A stretch of 64,000 bases of DNA from Streptomyces mangrovisoli (GTDB lineage Bacteria > Actinomycetota > Actinomycetes > Streptomycetales > Streptomycetaceae), in NCBI RefSeq assembly GCF_000974985.2, contig NZ_LAVA02000011.1, positions 147,077 through 211,076 on the forward strand, in the 5' to 3' direction. The notes below the pieces were generated by a model. The model had not been told where the DNA came from. It saw only the letters and a program-made list of their open reading frames with translations, and did not search any database. The translations under genes were made by a program, and so were the position numbers. Shown in pieces: positions 56,695 through 64,000 of this stretch; within the stretch, counting starts at the first letter, position 1, and each line of letters starts with the position of its first letter.

Positions 56695-58140
56695 ATGATC
56701 TCCGTGCTGCGCAACCCCGTCTACCGCCGTCTGCTCGTCGCCCAGGTGGTGGCCCTGGTCGGCACCGGTCTCGCCACGGTCGCGCTCGGACTGCTCGCCT
56801 ACGACCTCGCGGGCGCGGACGCCGGTTCGGTGCTCGGCACCGCGCTGGCCGTGAAGATGGCGGCGTACGTGACGATCGCCCCGGCAGCCGGCGCACTCGC
56901 CCGCCGGCTGCCGCGCCGGGCGCTCCTGGTGAGCGCGGACCTCGTCCGGGCCGCGGCAGCGCTCACCCTGCCGTTCGTGGACCAGGTGTGGCAGGTCTAC
57001 GTCCTGATCTTCCTGCTCCAGTCGGCGTCGGCCGTGTTCACGCCGGTCTTCCAGTCGGTCGTACCCGACGTGCTGCCCGCCGAGCGCGACTACACGCGGG
57101 CGCTGTCCCTGTCGCGTCTCGCCTACGACCTGGAGAGCCTGTTCAGCCCGGCGCTCGCCGCCGCCCTGCTCTCACTGATCGCCTACAACTGGCTCTTCCT
57201 CGGCACGGTCGCGGGGTTCCTCGGCTCGGCGGCGCTGGTGGTCTCGGCGGTACTGCCGAAACGGGTCGCGGGGGCGGACGACGCGGTCCGGGCCGACTCA
57301 CGTCGGTCGCCACGTACAGCAACGGGCCGCGGCACCCACGCGGAGGCCGCGTCCGGCGTCCGCCTCTTCCTCTCCACCCCCCGGCTGCGCGCCCTGCTCG
57401 CGCTCGATCTCGCGGTGGCCGCGGCCGGCGCGGTGGTCACGGTCAACTCCGTGGTCTACGTCCGCGACGCGCTGGGCCGGAGCGCGGGCGACGTGCCGCT
57501 CGCGCTCGGCGCCTACGGCGGCGGGTCCATGGCCGTGGCGCTGCTGCTGCCGCGCGTTCTGGAGCGGGTGCCGGACCGGACGGTGATGCTGCGCGGCGCA
57601 CTGGTCCTGTCCGTCGTCTTCGCCGGACTGGCCGCGCTCACGGCGGCCCGCGACGGCGACTGGCGCTGGCCCGCACTGCTGCTGACGTGGGCCGCGTTCG
57701 GGGCCGGCTGCTCGATGGTGCTCACACCGACCGGGCGCCTGATCCGCGACGCGGCGCCGCCCGAGCTGCGCGCATCGGCGTTCGCGGCGCAGTTCTCGCT
57801 GTCGCACGGCTGCTGGCTGCTGACGTATCCGCTGGCCGGCTGGCTCGGTGCGGCCGGCGGGCTGGAGTCGGCGGTGGTGGTGCTCGGCGCGGTGGCCGCG
57901 GCGGCGGGCCGGCGCGCGGCACGGCTGTGGCCTGCGGAGCCGGCCCGCGTCCCGGCCGTGCCGGACACCCGCCCGGCGCCGGGCGGCGGCCAAGCCCCGG
58001 ACACCCGCCCAGCGCCGTACACCCGCCCGGCGCCGGGCGGCGGTCGGAGGGATGTCGCGCCGGCCGGTCCTGGTTCGCGCGGCGGCCGGAGGGATGCCGC
58101 GCCTGCCGACCCTGGTTCGGGGGCTCCGGGCGCACACTGA
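56695..58140 (+). CDS. MFS transporter, candidate metal exporter
   Basis: A 481-residue major-facilitator protein with about 12 helices (VYRRLLVAQVVALVGTGLATVALGLL; YVLIFLLQSASAVFTPVFQS; WPALLLTWAAFGAGCSM). The loop around residues 195-215 is Arg/Thr-rich. The final about 70 residues form a Pro/Arg/Gly repeat tail (TRPAPGGG units). The substrate is not obvious from sequence. Because a zinc-type ArsR sensor gene is divergent and its operator abuts this promoter, the best inference is metal or metal-complex efflux. ATG 56695 follows GAGGGAC. The small gene at 58160 follows 19 bases on and may be in the same operon. Confidence 0.85.
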   Translation: MISVLRNPVYRRLLVAQVVALVGTGLATVALGLLAYDLAGADAGSVLGTALAVKMAAYVTIAPAAGALARRLPRRALLVSADLVRAAAALTLPFVDQVWQVYVLIFLLQSASAVFTPVFQSVVPDVLPAERDYTRALSLSRLAYDLESLFSPALAAALLSLIAYNWLFLGTVAGFLGSAALVVSAVLPKRVAGADDAVRADSRRSPRTATGRGTHAEAASGVRLFLSTPRLRALLALDLAVAAAGAVVTVNSVVYVRDALGRSAGDVPLALGAYGGGSMAVALLLPRVLERVPDRTVMLRGALVLSVVFAGLAALTAARDGDWRWPALLLTWAAFGAGCSMVLTPTGRLIRDAAPPELRASAFAAQFSLSHGCWLLTYPLAGWLGAAGGLESAVVVLGAVAAAAGRRAARLWPAEPARVPAVPDTRPAPGGGQAPDTRPAPYTRPAPGGGRRDVAPAGPGSRGGRRDAAPADPGSGAPGAH

Positions 58141-58159
58141 AAGGACCGGGAGGAGCCCT

Positions 58160-58705
58160 ATGCACACAGCCGGAACCCCCGCCCCCTCCGCCACCGGCGC
58201 CTGGTACCGCCGTCTTCTCCTGCTGCTGGTACGGCGGCTGCGCGGCCCCCGGCCCGCCGCTCCCCCGCGCATGTCCCGCCCGGCACAGGTGCTGGCGCTG
58301 CTCGGCGTCCTCGACGAGGCTGTCGGCGCGCAGCGGTCCACCGACGCCGCGGTGGCCGCGTGCGGCGACCCTGGCCCGCTGCCCGCTTCCGCCGCACAGG
58401 ACTGCGGCCGGGTCAGCTCGACCGTGCACCGGCTGCGCACCCGGCTGCGCGAACTGCCCCTCACCGAGGGCGACCTGAGGGAGATCCGGACGCGCGCGGA
58501 ACGGCTGCTCGCCTACGACCAGTGGATGGTGCGCCAGTCCCTGGACCTGGCCTTCGCCGTGCAGCGCAGCTCCCGGATCGAGGCGGCCCGGCTCCAGCTC
58601 AACGGCCTCGGACGCCCGGCGGACGAACTGCGCCGCCTGCGGGACGCCCTGCGCGAGGGCGTCCTGCGGGAGTACGACGAGGCCGCCTCACCGTCGTCCT
58701 CGTGA
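58160..58705 (+). CDS. Hypothetical helical protein (181 aa)
   Basis: A 181-residue protein. After a Arg/Pro-rich N-terminus with one hydrophobic stretch (WYRRLLLLLVRRLRG), the remainder is alpha-helical and Arg/Leu/Asp-rich (QVLALLGVLDEAVGAQRSTD; RVSSTVHRLRTRLRELPLTE; MVRQSLDLAFAVQRSSRIEA). No domain recognised; a role in binding another protein or regulating the MFS transporter is conceivable. ATG 58160 follows GGAGGAG. It lies 19 bases after the MFS stop, so an operon with it is likely. Confidence 0.72.
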   Translation: MHTAGTPAPSATGAWYRRLLLLLVRRLRGPRPAAPPRMSRPAQVLALLGVLDEAVGAQRSTDAAVAACGDPGPLPASAAQDCGRVSSTVHRLRTRLRELPLTEGDLREIRTRAERLLAYDQWMVRQSLDLAFAVQRSSRIEAARLQLNGLGRPADELRRLRDALREGVLREYDEAASPSSS

Positions 58706-58727
58706 ACCGGTCCTCCGCCGCGCCTGA

Positions 58728-58742
58728 TACCCCCCAGGGGTA
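58728..58742. promoter_or_regulatory. CsoR/CstR-like G-tract operator
   Basis: TACCCC-CCA-GGGGTA, 6-base arms rich in G-tracts, overlaps the -10 box TACACT (58741-58746) upstream of the permease gene. CsoR-superfamily repressors bind this kind of TA-CCCC...GGGG-TA site. No CsoR-family gene is in the window. Confidence 0.65.
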
Positions 58743-58799
58743 CACTCGCGACTCACGGCCCCTGGTCGGTGACGGACCCACGGCGAAAGGCACGCGACG

Positions 58800-60017
58800 A
58801 TGGACGCGATCAGGCACGCCCTCTCCCTCACCGGATCGATGACATGGGAGATCACCTGGGCGCTCATCCTCGGCTTCACGCTCTCCGCGGTGGTGCAGGC
58901 CGTGGTCCGCCGGTCGACGGTCGTACGCCTGCTCGGCGACCACCGGCCGAAGACGCTCACGCTGTCGGCGGGCCTCGGCGCGGCCTCCTCGTCCTGCTCC
59001 TACGCCGCCGTCGCGCTGGCCCGCTCGCTGTTCCGCAAGGGCGCCGACTTCACGGCGGCGATGGCCTTCGAGATCGCCTCCACCAACCTGGTGATCGAAC
59101 TCGGCGTGATCCTCGCGCTGTTGATGGGCTGGCAGTTCACCGCGGCCGAGTTCATCGGCGGGCCGATCATGATCGTCGTACTGGCGCTGCTGTTCCGCCT
59201 CTTCCTGCGGGCTCGGCTGCTGCGGGAGGCGCGGGCGCAGGCCGAGCGCGGTCTCGCCGGGTCGATGGAGGGCCACGCGGCGATGGACATGTCGGTCGGC
59301 GGCGAAGGAGGCTTCGCGCGGCGCCTGTTCTCGCGCGACGGGTACACGTCCGTGTCGCACATCTTCGTCATGGAGTGGGCGGCGATCCTGCGTGACCTGG
59401 TGGCGGGCCTGCTCATCGCGGGCGCGATCGCGGCCTGGGTGCCGGACGACTTCTGGCACACGTTCTTCCTCGTCGACCACCCCACCGCCGCGAAGGTGGT
59501 GGGGCCGCTCGTGGGACCGCTGGTGGCGATCGCGACGTTCGTCTGCTCGATCGGCAACGTGCCGATGGCGGTGGTCCTCTGGAAGGGCGGCATCAGCTTC
59601 GGCGGGGTGATCGCCTTCATCTACGCGGACCTGCTGATCCTGCCGATCCTCAACATCTACCGGAAGTACTACGGCGCCCTTATGGCGCGGTTCCTGCTGG
59701 TCACGTTCTTCGCCGCGATCGCGGTGGCGGGGTACGCGGTGGAGCTGCTCTTCGGCGGCCTCGGCCTGGTGCCCGACCAGGCCGACGCGACGGTTCCCGA
59801 CGCGGGCGTCTCCTGGAACTACACGACCTGGCTCAACATCGCGTTCCTGCTGCTGGCGGCGGCGCTGGTCGTCCGCTTCCTGCGCACCGGCGGCCCGGCG
59901 ATGCTCCGGATGATGGGCGGTTCACCGGAAGGCGACCACGGGCACGCGGGCCCCCCGCCCGGACCGGGGCACGGCCGGACGGCCCAGCGCCGGGTGGCAC
60001 CCCGGCCGGCCCCGTGA
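58800..60017 (+). CDS. UPF0718-type permease under a G-tract operator
   Basis: A 405-residue membrane permease with about ten helices. Core motifs are LGAASSSCSYAAVALARSLF (single Cys), AFEIASTNLVIELGVILALLM, FVCSIGNVPMAVVLWKGGIS and AFIYADLLILPILNIYRKYY. The C-terminus is His/Gly/Pro-rich. Related UPF0718 proteins occur in copper or thiosulfate/sulfane-sulfur operons, consistent with the CsoR/CstR-like box over its promoter; a metal or sulphur transport role is inferred. ATG 58800 is used. It lies near a second UPF0718 gene (54851), but the two are diverged (CEC versus SSSCSY). Confidence 0.85.
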   Translation: MDAIRHALSLTGSMTWEITWALILGFTLSAVVQAVVRRSTVVRLLGDHRPKTLTLSAGLGAASSSCSYAAVALARSLFRKGADFTAAMAFEIASTNLVIELGVILALLMGWQFTAAEFIGGPIMIVVLALLFRLFLRARLLREARAQAERGLAGSMEGHAAMDMSVGGEGGFARRLFSRDGYTSVSHIFVMEWAAILRDLVAGLLIAGAIAAWVPDDFWHTFFLVDHPTAAKVVGPLVGPLVAIATFVCSIGNVPMAVVLWKGGISFGGVIAFIYADLLILPILNIYRKYYGALMARFLLVTFFAAIAVAGYAVELLFGGLGLVPDQADATVPDAGVSWNYTTWLNIAFLLLAAALVVRFLRTGGPAMLRMMGGSPEGDHGHAGPPPGPGHGRTAQRRVAPRPAP

Positions 60018-60042
60018 TCGCCTTGGACGACAGACCGCAGTG

Positions 60043-60180
60043 ACGGCGGACCGCGATGTTACGGACCACCGTGACAGCGGACCACCACGACAACGGACCA
60101 CTGTGACGGCGGACCACCACGACAACGGACCGCCATGACGACACACCGAGATGACGGCGCACCGCCATGACGACGGACCC
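60043..60180 (+). repeat. Four-copy 31-32 base tandem repeat
   Basis: Units begin at 60043 (31 bases), 60074, 60106 and 60138 (32 bases each), with a fragment from 60170. Units 2 and 3 share ACAACGGACC and GACCACCACG. The array lies in the 199-base gap between the permease and the 201-residue protein gene. No operator dyad was recognised. Confidence 0.7.
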
Positions 60181-60216
60181 CGGACGGCACGAACGACGAC
60201 GAGGAGGAGGCCGAGG

Positions 60217-60822
60217 ATGAGCGCGCGCCCCCGCCTCCGCTTCACCGGCTGGATCGCCGGACTCGGCACCTCGTCCGGCACCCGGCTGGTACTCGGTCAC
60301 TGGACCCGGACACCGTTCGGGCCGTTCAGCGACGTCATGGTCGAACGACCCGACGGACACCGACTGTTGCTGGCGCCAAGTCGGCAGGCCGCCACGTTCG
60401 TCGCCGACACCTACACGTTCGACGACGTACGCGTCGAACCGGTCGGGGTGACCGTCGCGGCGGGCACCTGGACCGTCCGGGCGCCGTCGCTGGACCTGTC
60501 GTTCACCACCGGCCGCCGCACCGCGCTGGGCCTGCTGCTGCGTGCCGTGCCCCGCCGGCTGTCCGCCCGCCCGGCCTGGACCCTCGTGACGGACCTGCCC
60601 GCCCGGCTGCTGCTCGGCATCCGCACCCGCGGCAGCACGCGCGGCGGCCGGCGCGAGTGGTACGGCGCCCACGACGTCCGCCGCATCACCGCGGCCTCGG
60701 CCGTCTGCGAGGGCGCCCCGCTCGGCGGGCTCGCTCCGGTCGAGCCGCCGGTACGGTTCGGGTTCGCCTCCACCCCGCGCACCCCCAGCGTCGTACGGGT
60801 CACCACCACGGTGGCGACGTAG
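60217..60822 (+). CDS. Hypothetical protein (201 aa)
   Basis: A 201-residue soluble protein: RLRFTGWIAGLGTSSGTRLV, PFGPFSDVMVERPDGHRLLL, then DTYTFDDVRVEPVGVTVAAG. Beta-rich by pattern; the C-terminal half is Arg-rich. No signal peptide. I do not recognise a domain. ATG 60217 follows GGAGGAGG, a convincing ribosome-binding site, after a tandem repeat region. It lies 30 bases upstream of the FUSC gene and probably shares its transcript. Confidence 0.72.
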   Translation: MSARPRLRFTGWIAGLGTSSGTRLVLGHWTRTPFGPFSDVMVERPDGHRLLLAPSRQAATFVADTYTFDDVRVEPVGVTVAAGTWTVRAPSLDLSFTTGRRTALGLLLRAVPRRLSARPAWTLVTDLPARLLLGIRTRGSTRGGRREWYGAHDVRRITAASAVCEGAPLGGLAPVEPPVRFGFASTPRTPSVVRVTTTVAT

Positions 60823-60852
60823 CGGCCGGCGGATCCGGGCGGCGGTCGCACG

Positions 60853-62442
60853 ATGGCCAAGGACACCGGCACAGAGACCGGCACCGGCACCGGCACCGGG
60901 CGCCGAGCCCTGTGGCCACGGCTTCGGCCGGCCGACGCCTTCGTGTGGGGCAAGGGCTCCCCGATGCGGTACGAGTTCGCGTGGTCGGTGGTGATCGCGG
61001 TCGGCGTGCCGCTGTTCCTGCTCCTCGCCGTCGACCGGCTGGCCCTCGGCCTGTACACGGTGGCCGGCTCGAAGCAGGCGCTGTTCGGGCACGACCGGCC
61101 CTACGGCGCCCGCGCCCGGCTCCACCTGGGGCTGACCGCCGGTCAGACGGTGGCGGTGGCGGGCTCGGTGGCGGTGGCGTCGGCCGCGCTCCCCACGGCC
61201 GTACTGGTCGCGCTGGGCGCGCTGGTGGTGACGGCGCAGAAGGTGATGTGCGACGCGGTCCGCACCGGGCCGCCCGCGCAGGCGGTGCTCTCCTTCATCA
61301 CCCTCGGGATCCTCTTCGGTCCCCAGGGCGGCCCGCTGTCCGAGCTGCCGCGCGACGTCCTGCTCTTTCTCGGCGCCGCGGCGTTCGCGGCGCTGGTGTG
61401 CCTGGTCCCGGCGCTGTGGAAGCCGCACGGCCCGGAGGCGGCGGCGGTCGCCGAGGCCGAACGGGCCGCCGCCGCGCACGTACCCCACCGGGCGTTGCCC
61501 GCGCTGACCACGGCCTGGGACGCGCTGGTGGCCGCGGGCCGGCCTCCCCCGGCCCTGATCCGGCGCCTGCTCGCTGCCGAGAACGCCTTCAGCGGCCGCC
61601 CGGCCCCGGCGCGGACCGGCCCCGAGGAGCTGAGCGGGGAGCTGCTCGAGGAGCTGCGCAGGGAGCTGGAGGTGCGCCGGGCGCAGCGGCCCCGGCATCC
61701 GGTGCTCGGCCGGCTCCGCCCCACGTCCCCGCTGTGGGGATCCGCGCTGCTCTGCCTGATCGGCTGCCTGGTCGCCGGATACGCCGCGTACGGGCTCGGT
61801 CTGGGCCGCCCCTACTGGGCCATCGTCACCGCCTGCGCCCTGTACCGGGGCAACACCGTCGTCGTGTGGCAGCGGGCGCTGCTGCGCACGGCGGGCACCC
61901 TCGGCGGCGTGCTGCTGTACGCGGCCGTCGCGCCGCTCGCCCGTGTCAGCGACGTCTGGCTGATCGTGCTCGTCCTGCTCATGACGATCGGCATCGAGAC
62001 GTTCGTCAGCCGCAACTACGCGGCGGGCAACCTGTTCATCGCCCCGATGGCGCTGCTCATGACCAACCTCGCGGAACCGCAGAGCACCGGCACGCTGATC
62101 GGGACGCGCGCCGTCGACACGGTCGTCGGCGCGGTCGTCGGCGTCGCGGCCGCGTTCCTGGTCACGGACCGGCGCAACGCCCATCACGTCGTACGGACCC
62201 GGGAGCGCGCGCTGGCGGCGATCGCGGACGCCCGCGCGGCCCTCGACCGCGGGGCCCGGGGCGCCGACCTGATCGCCGTGCGCGACCGCCTCGGGCACGC
62301 CCTGACCGCCCTCGCCACGGCGGCGGACGACGCGGCGGGAGAGTGGCACGCGCCCGCCCTGCCCCCGGAGGAGGTCGCGGCGACTCTGCACGAAGGCCAC
62401 GAGGTCGTCGTGCGGACGCTGCTGCAGACGGAAACCCGGTGA
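60853..62442 (+). CDS. FUSC-family membrane transporter
   Basis: A 529-residue FUSC protein. After a Thr/Gly-rich start there are two blocks of membrane helices (about 40-200 and 300-430): EFAWSVVIAVGVPLFLLLAV, AVLVALGALVVTAQKVM, then LGRPYWAIVTACALYRGNTV, IVLVLLMTIGIETFVSRNYA and FIAPMALLMTNL. The middle and end are cytoplasmic helical segments. This full-length FUSC layout is associated with export of aromatic or small organic acids and drug-like compounds. Its stop (62440-62442) begins a three-copy 59-base repeat. It lies in the same direction as the 201-residue gene 30 bases upstream. Confidence 0.85.
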   Translation: MAKDTGTETGTGTGTGRRALWPRLRPADAFVWGKGSPMRYEFAWSVVIAVGVPLFLLLAVDRLALGLYTVAGSKQALFGHDRPYGARARLHLGLTAGQTVAVAGSVAVASAALPTAVLVALGALVVTAQKVMCDAVRTGPPAQAVLSFITLGILFGPQGGPLSELPRDVLLFLGAAAFAALVCLVPALWKPHGPEAAAVAEAERAAAAHVPHRALPALTTAWDALVAAGRPPPALIRRLLAAENAFSGRPAPARTGPEELSGELLEELRRELEVRRAQRPRHPVLGRLRPTSPLWGSALLCLIGCLVAGYAAYGLGLGRPYWAIVTACALYRGNTVVVWQRALLRTAGTLGGVLLYAAVAPLARVSDVWLIVLVLLMTIGIETFVSRNYAAGNLFIAPMALLMTNLAEPQSTGTLIGTRAVDTVVGAVVGVAAAFLVTDRRNAHHVVRTRERALAAIADARAALDRGARGADLIAVRDRLGHALTALATAADDAAGEWHAPALPPEEVAATLHEGHEVVVRTLLQTETR

Positions 62443-62614
62443 GCCACACCTGACGGCAGCTCCTGCGCGCCGAGCTCCCTCAGGCCGAGGAACCCTGGTG
62501 AACCACACCTGACGGCAGCCCCCGCGCGCCGAGCTCCCTCAGGCCGAGGAACCCTGGTGAACCACACCTGACGGCAGCCCCCGCGCGCCGAGCTCCCTCA
62601 GGCCGAGGAACCCT
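62438..62614 (+). repeat. Three-copy 59-base tandem repeat starting on the FUSC stop
   Basis: Units 62438-62496, 62497-62555 and 62556-62614. Units 2 and 3 are identical; unit 1, which holds the FUSC TGA, differs at three positions. A partial fourth copy follows. Each unit contains two small stems (GGTG...CACC and CCTC...GAGG). The near identity implies a recent expansion. Confidence 0.9.
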
Positions 62615-62656
62615 GGTGAGCCGGACTCGACAGCCGCCTCTCCGCACCAGCCCCCC

Positions 62657-63679
62657 TCAGCTCGACTCCCGCACCACCAGCCGGCACGGCACCGTGTACA
62701 CCCCCGGCGCCGGCTCCGTGTCGATCGCCTCCAGCAGGCGCAGCGCGGCGATGCGGCCGATCTCGGTGAGGTTCATGTCGATGGTGGTCAGCGGCGGGCG
62801 GCAGGCGAGCGCCATGGTGTCCCAGTTGTCGTAGCCGACGACCGCGACGTCCCCGGGCACGCCGATGCCGCGTTCCCGCAGGGTGTCCGCGACGCCGCGG
62901 GCGATCTGGTCGTTGCCGCAGAAGAACGCGTCGGTGAGCGGCGCGGTGCGCAGTACGGCGTCGGCGGCGCGGCGGCCCCACGCCTCGCTCCACTCGCCGA
63001 AGTGGACGCGCCCGGTGGCCGGTTCGAGGCCGGCGGCGGCGAGGTGCTCGCGGGCGTGCCGCGCCCGTTCGCGGGCGGCCTGGTGGTGTTCGGGTCCGGT
63101 GACGTGCGCGACGGTGGTGCGCCCGGTGGCGAGCAGATGCTCCATGGCGAGGCGGGCGCCGCCCCGGTCGTCGGTGACGACGGAGGTGTCGGTCGGGTCG
63201 GTGGACGGCGAAAGCGCGTAGACGACCGGGATGCGCGGGTCGATGCCGACCAGCGGGGGCCGGGGGTCGGTGCGGCGGCCGGTGACGATGATGCCGTCGA
63301 CCCGGCGGTCGGTGAGGTTGCGCAGGTGGTGCTGCTCGCGGATGGCGTCGCCGCGGGTGTCGCACAGCAGCACGGAGATCTTCCCGGCGCCGAGCGCGTC
63401 CTCCGCGCCCAGCAGCACCGGGGTGCTGAAGCGGCCGATGCCGTCGGTGGTCATCAGGCCGACGGTCCAGCTGCGGCCGCTGTGCAGGCTCTGCGCGTGC
63501 TGGTTGGGCCGGAACCCCAGCTCGGCCACCGCGTCCAGGACCCGCTGCCGGGTCTCGGGGCGCATCCGGCCGCCGCCGTTGAGCGCCTTGGAAGCGGTGC
63601 CGACGCTGACGCCGGCGAGGGCCGCGACGTCGGCGAGCCGGGCCCGGCCGGTGGGGGGAGAGCCTGGAGCAGAAGTCAC
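62657..63679 (-). CDS. LacI-family regulator
   Basis: A 340-residue LacI repressor. Helix-turn-helix and hinge: RLADVAALAGVSVGTASKAL...ELGFRPNQHAQSLHSG; sugar-binding domain with VGLMTTDGIGRFSTPVLLGA, RVDGIIVTGRRTD, AFFCGNDQIARGVADTL and VPGDVAVVGYDNWDTMA. GTG 63679 follows AAAAGG at 7 bases; a TTG 6 bases upstream is possible. Its target is unknown; a possible operator at 63819-63830 lies in front of it and of a + strand promoter, so its target gene may start beyond the right edge. Confidence 0.88.
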   Translation of the reverse strand: MTSAPGSPPTGRARLADVAALAGVSVGTASKALNGGGRMRPETRQRVLDAVAELGFRPNQHAQSLHSGRSWTVGLMTTDGIGRFSTPVLLGAEDALGAGKISVLLCDTRGDAIREQHHLRNLTDRRVDGIIVTGRRTDPRPPLVGIDPRIPVVYALSPSTDPTDTSVVTDDRGGARLAMEHLLATGRTTVAHVTGPEHHQAARERARHAREHLAAAGLEPATGRVHFGEWSEAWGRRAADAVLRTAPLTDAFFCGNDQIARGVADTLRERGIGVPGDVAVVGYDNWDTMALACRPPLTTIDMNLTEIGRIAALRLLEAIDTEPAPGVYTVPCRLVVRESS

Positions 63680-63780
63680 GGGCAAACCTTTTCCTGAAGA
63701 CGGAGATGCCTTTCATCGTGGCAGCGGCGGAGCGGAAGTTCCAGGGCGTGCGCACGGTGAAAAAAGCTTTGCCGCGACCC

Positions 63781-63809
63781 TTGACCGTCCTGCCCGGCTG
63801 CCCTGTACT
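63781..63809 (+). promoter_or_regulatory. Candidate promoter for a gene beyond the right edge
   Basis: TTGACC (63781-63786), 17-base spacer, TGTACT (63804-63809). Confidence 0.35.
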
Positions 63810-63818
63810 GCTCGTCGA

Positions 63819-63830
63819 GAAAACGATTGC
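63819..63830. promoter_or_regulatory. LacI-like operator candidate
   Basis: GAAAACGATTGC has a central CG and A/T-rich flanks of the LacI type but only partial symmetry. It sits 140 bases upstream of the LacI gene and just downstream of the + strand promoter candidate. Confidence 0.35.
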
Positions 63831-63937
63831 GCACAGCGGTACCCGCCCGCCCCATCCGGTCGCGGTCGGCGCCTCCCGAACTTCGACCAACGTTCGAGAT
63901 ATCGGACACCGAATCCCGGGCCGGAGACCCGAACGCC

Positions 63938-64000
63938 GGACCCGAGCCCCAGACCCGCCCGACGGACCCGAGCCCCAGACCCGCCCGACGGACCCGAGCC
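63938..64000 (+). repeat. 26-base tandem repeat running off the window
   Basis: Units begin at 63938, 63964 and 63990 (GGACCCGAGCCCCAGACCCG plus six bases). The array continues past the edge, so copy number is unknown. Confidence 0.75.

Larger units (their letters stand above)
63680..64000. other. 321-base gene-free region at right edge
   Basis: No supported gene. It contains a plus-strand promoter candidate (63781-63809), a LacI-like operator candidate (63819-63830), and a 26-base tandem repeat that runs off the edge (63938-64000). Confidence 0.5.

Noticed and set aside
1..64000. tRNA or rRNA genes, integrases, transposases and att sites
   Set aside because: I looked for clover-leaf arms with conserved GTTCGA-type loops, rRNA landmarks and transposase or recombinase motifs in the translated frames and found none that I could support.

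Overview
The window looks like a Streptomyces (or very close actinomycete) chromosome. The DNA is uniformly very G+C rich, so that almost every gene throws long spurious reading frames on the other strand. Starts are ATG, GTG and TTG behind GGAGG-type sites, and there is a DmdR/IdeR-type iron box. The gene families (LacI, ROK, TetR, GlxA and ECF41-like regulators, FBP zinc-finger, DUF5999, DUF2470, FUSC) are typical of that genus. I see no rRNA, tRNA, CRISPR, prophage or insertion sequence. Functions below are read from motifs and remembered family features; no database search was run.

Layout. 1-10.7 kb: mixed metabolic and regulatory genes (GlxA regulator with a divergent quinone-type oxidoreductase, STAS protein, an atypical PRPP synthetase, DUF4230, VanZ, PHP phosphoesterase, SDR, alpha/beta hydrolase, ROK regulator). 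11.1-14.3 kb: a lone membrane-tethered NACHT NTPase, the best candidate for an undescribed (possibly defence or signalling) function. 14.4-31 kb: CBS protein, hydrolases, DUF3626, FBP zinc-finger, FUSC transporter, epimerase/LysR pair, Tat-exported lactonase, iron-boxed DUF2470 protein, a CYP102-like P450 with a divergent TetR, a pentapeptide-repeat protein, an ECF41-type sigma factor, a PIG-L deacetylase and an S33 peptidase.

31.1-47.1 kb is one coherent L-rhamnose regulon. The minus-strand arm is the ABC importer rhaT-rhaP-rhaQ-rhaS, the mutarotase rhaM and a secreted-type BNR_4 propeller that may release rhamnose from plant gums, followed by its LacI regulator. The plus-strand arm is the isomerase rhaI, the bifunctional aldolase/lactaldehyde dehydrogenase rhaEW, the kinase rhaB and then lutABC. 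Together they predict import, isomerisation, phosphorylation, cleavage to DHAP and L-lactaldehyde, oxidation to L-lactate and then pyruvate. Two LacI-type operators sit just downstream of recognisable -10 boxes in the 307-base divergent control region.

47-64 kb: two divergent unknown proteins, a TetR/MoxR/VWA group, cupin, threonine dehydratase translationally coupled to a YheO-like regulator, and a metal-handling stretch. That stretch holds a TIGR03943 protein with a His-rich loop, a UPF0718 permease, an ArsR sensor with a CzrA-like alpha-5 metal site and a 26-base palindrome in front of an MFS exporter, and a second UPF0718 permease behind a CsoR/CstR-like G-tract box. A FUSC transporter and a second LacI regulator close the window.

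Two window-wide patterns stand out. At least ten genes, five of them regulators, have a TANNNT -10 box exactly 6-7 bases before the start codon, as expected for leaderless mRNAs. Tandem repeats with 17-59 base units fill many intergenic gaps, and three of these arrays (30, 33 and 59 base units) begin on the stop codon of the preceding gene.
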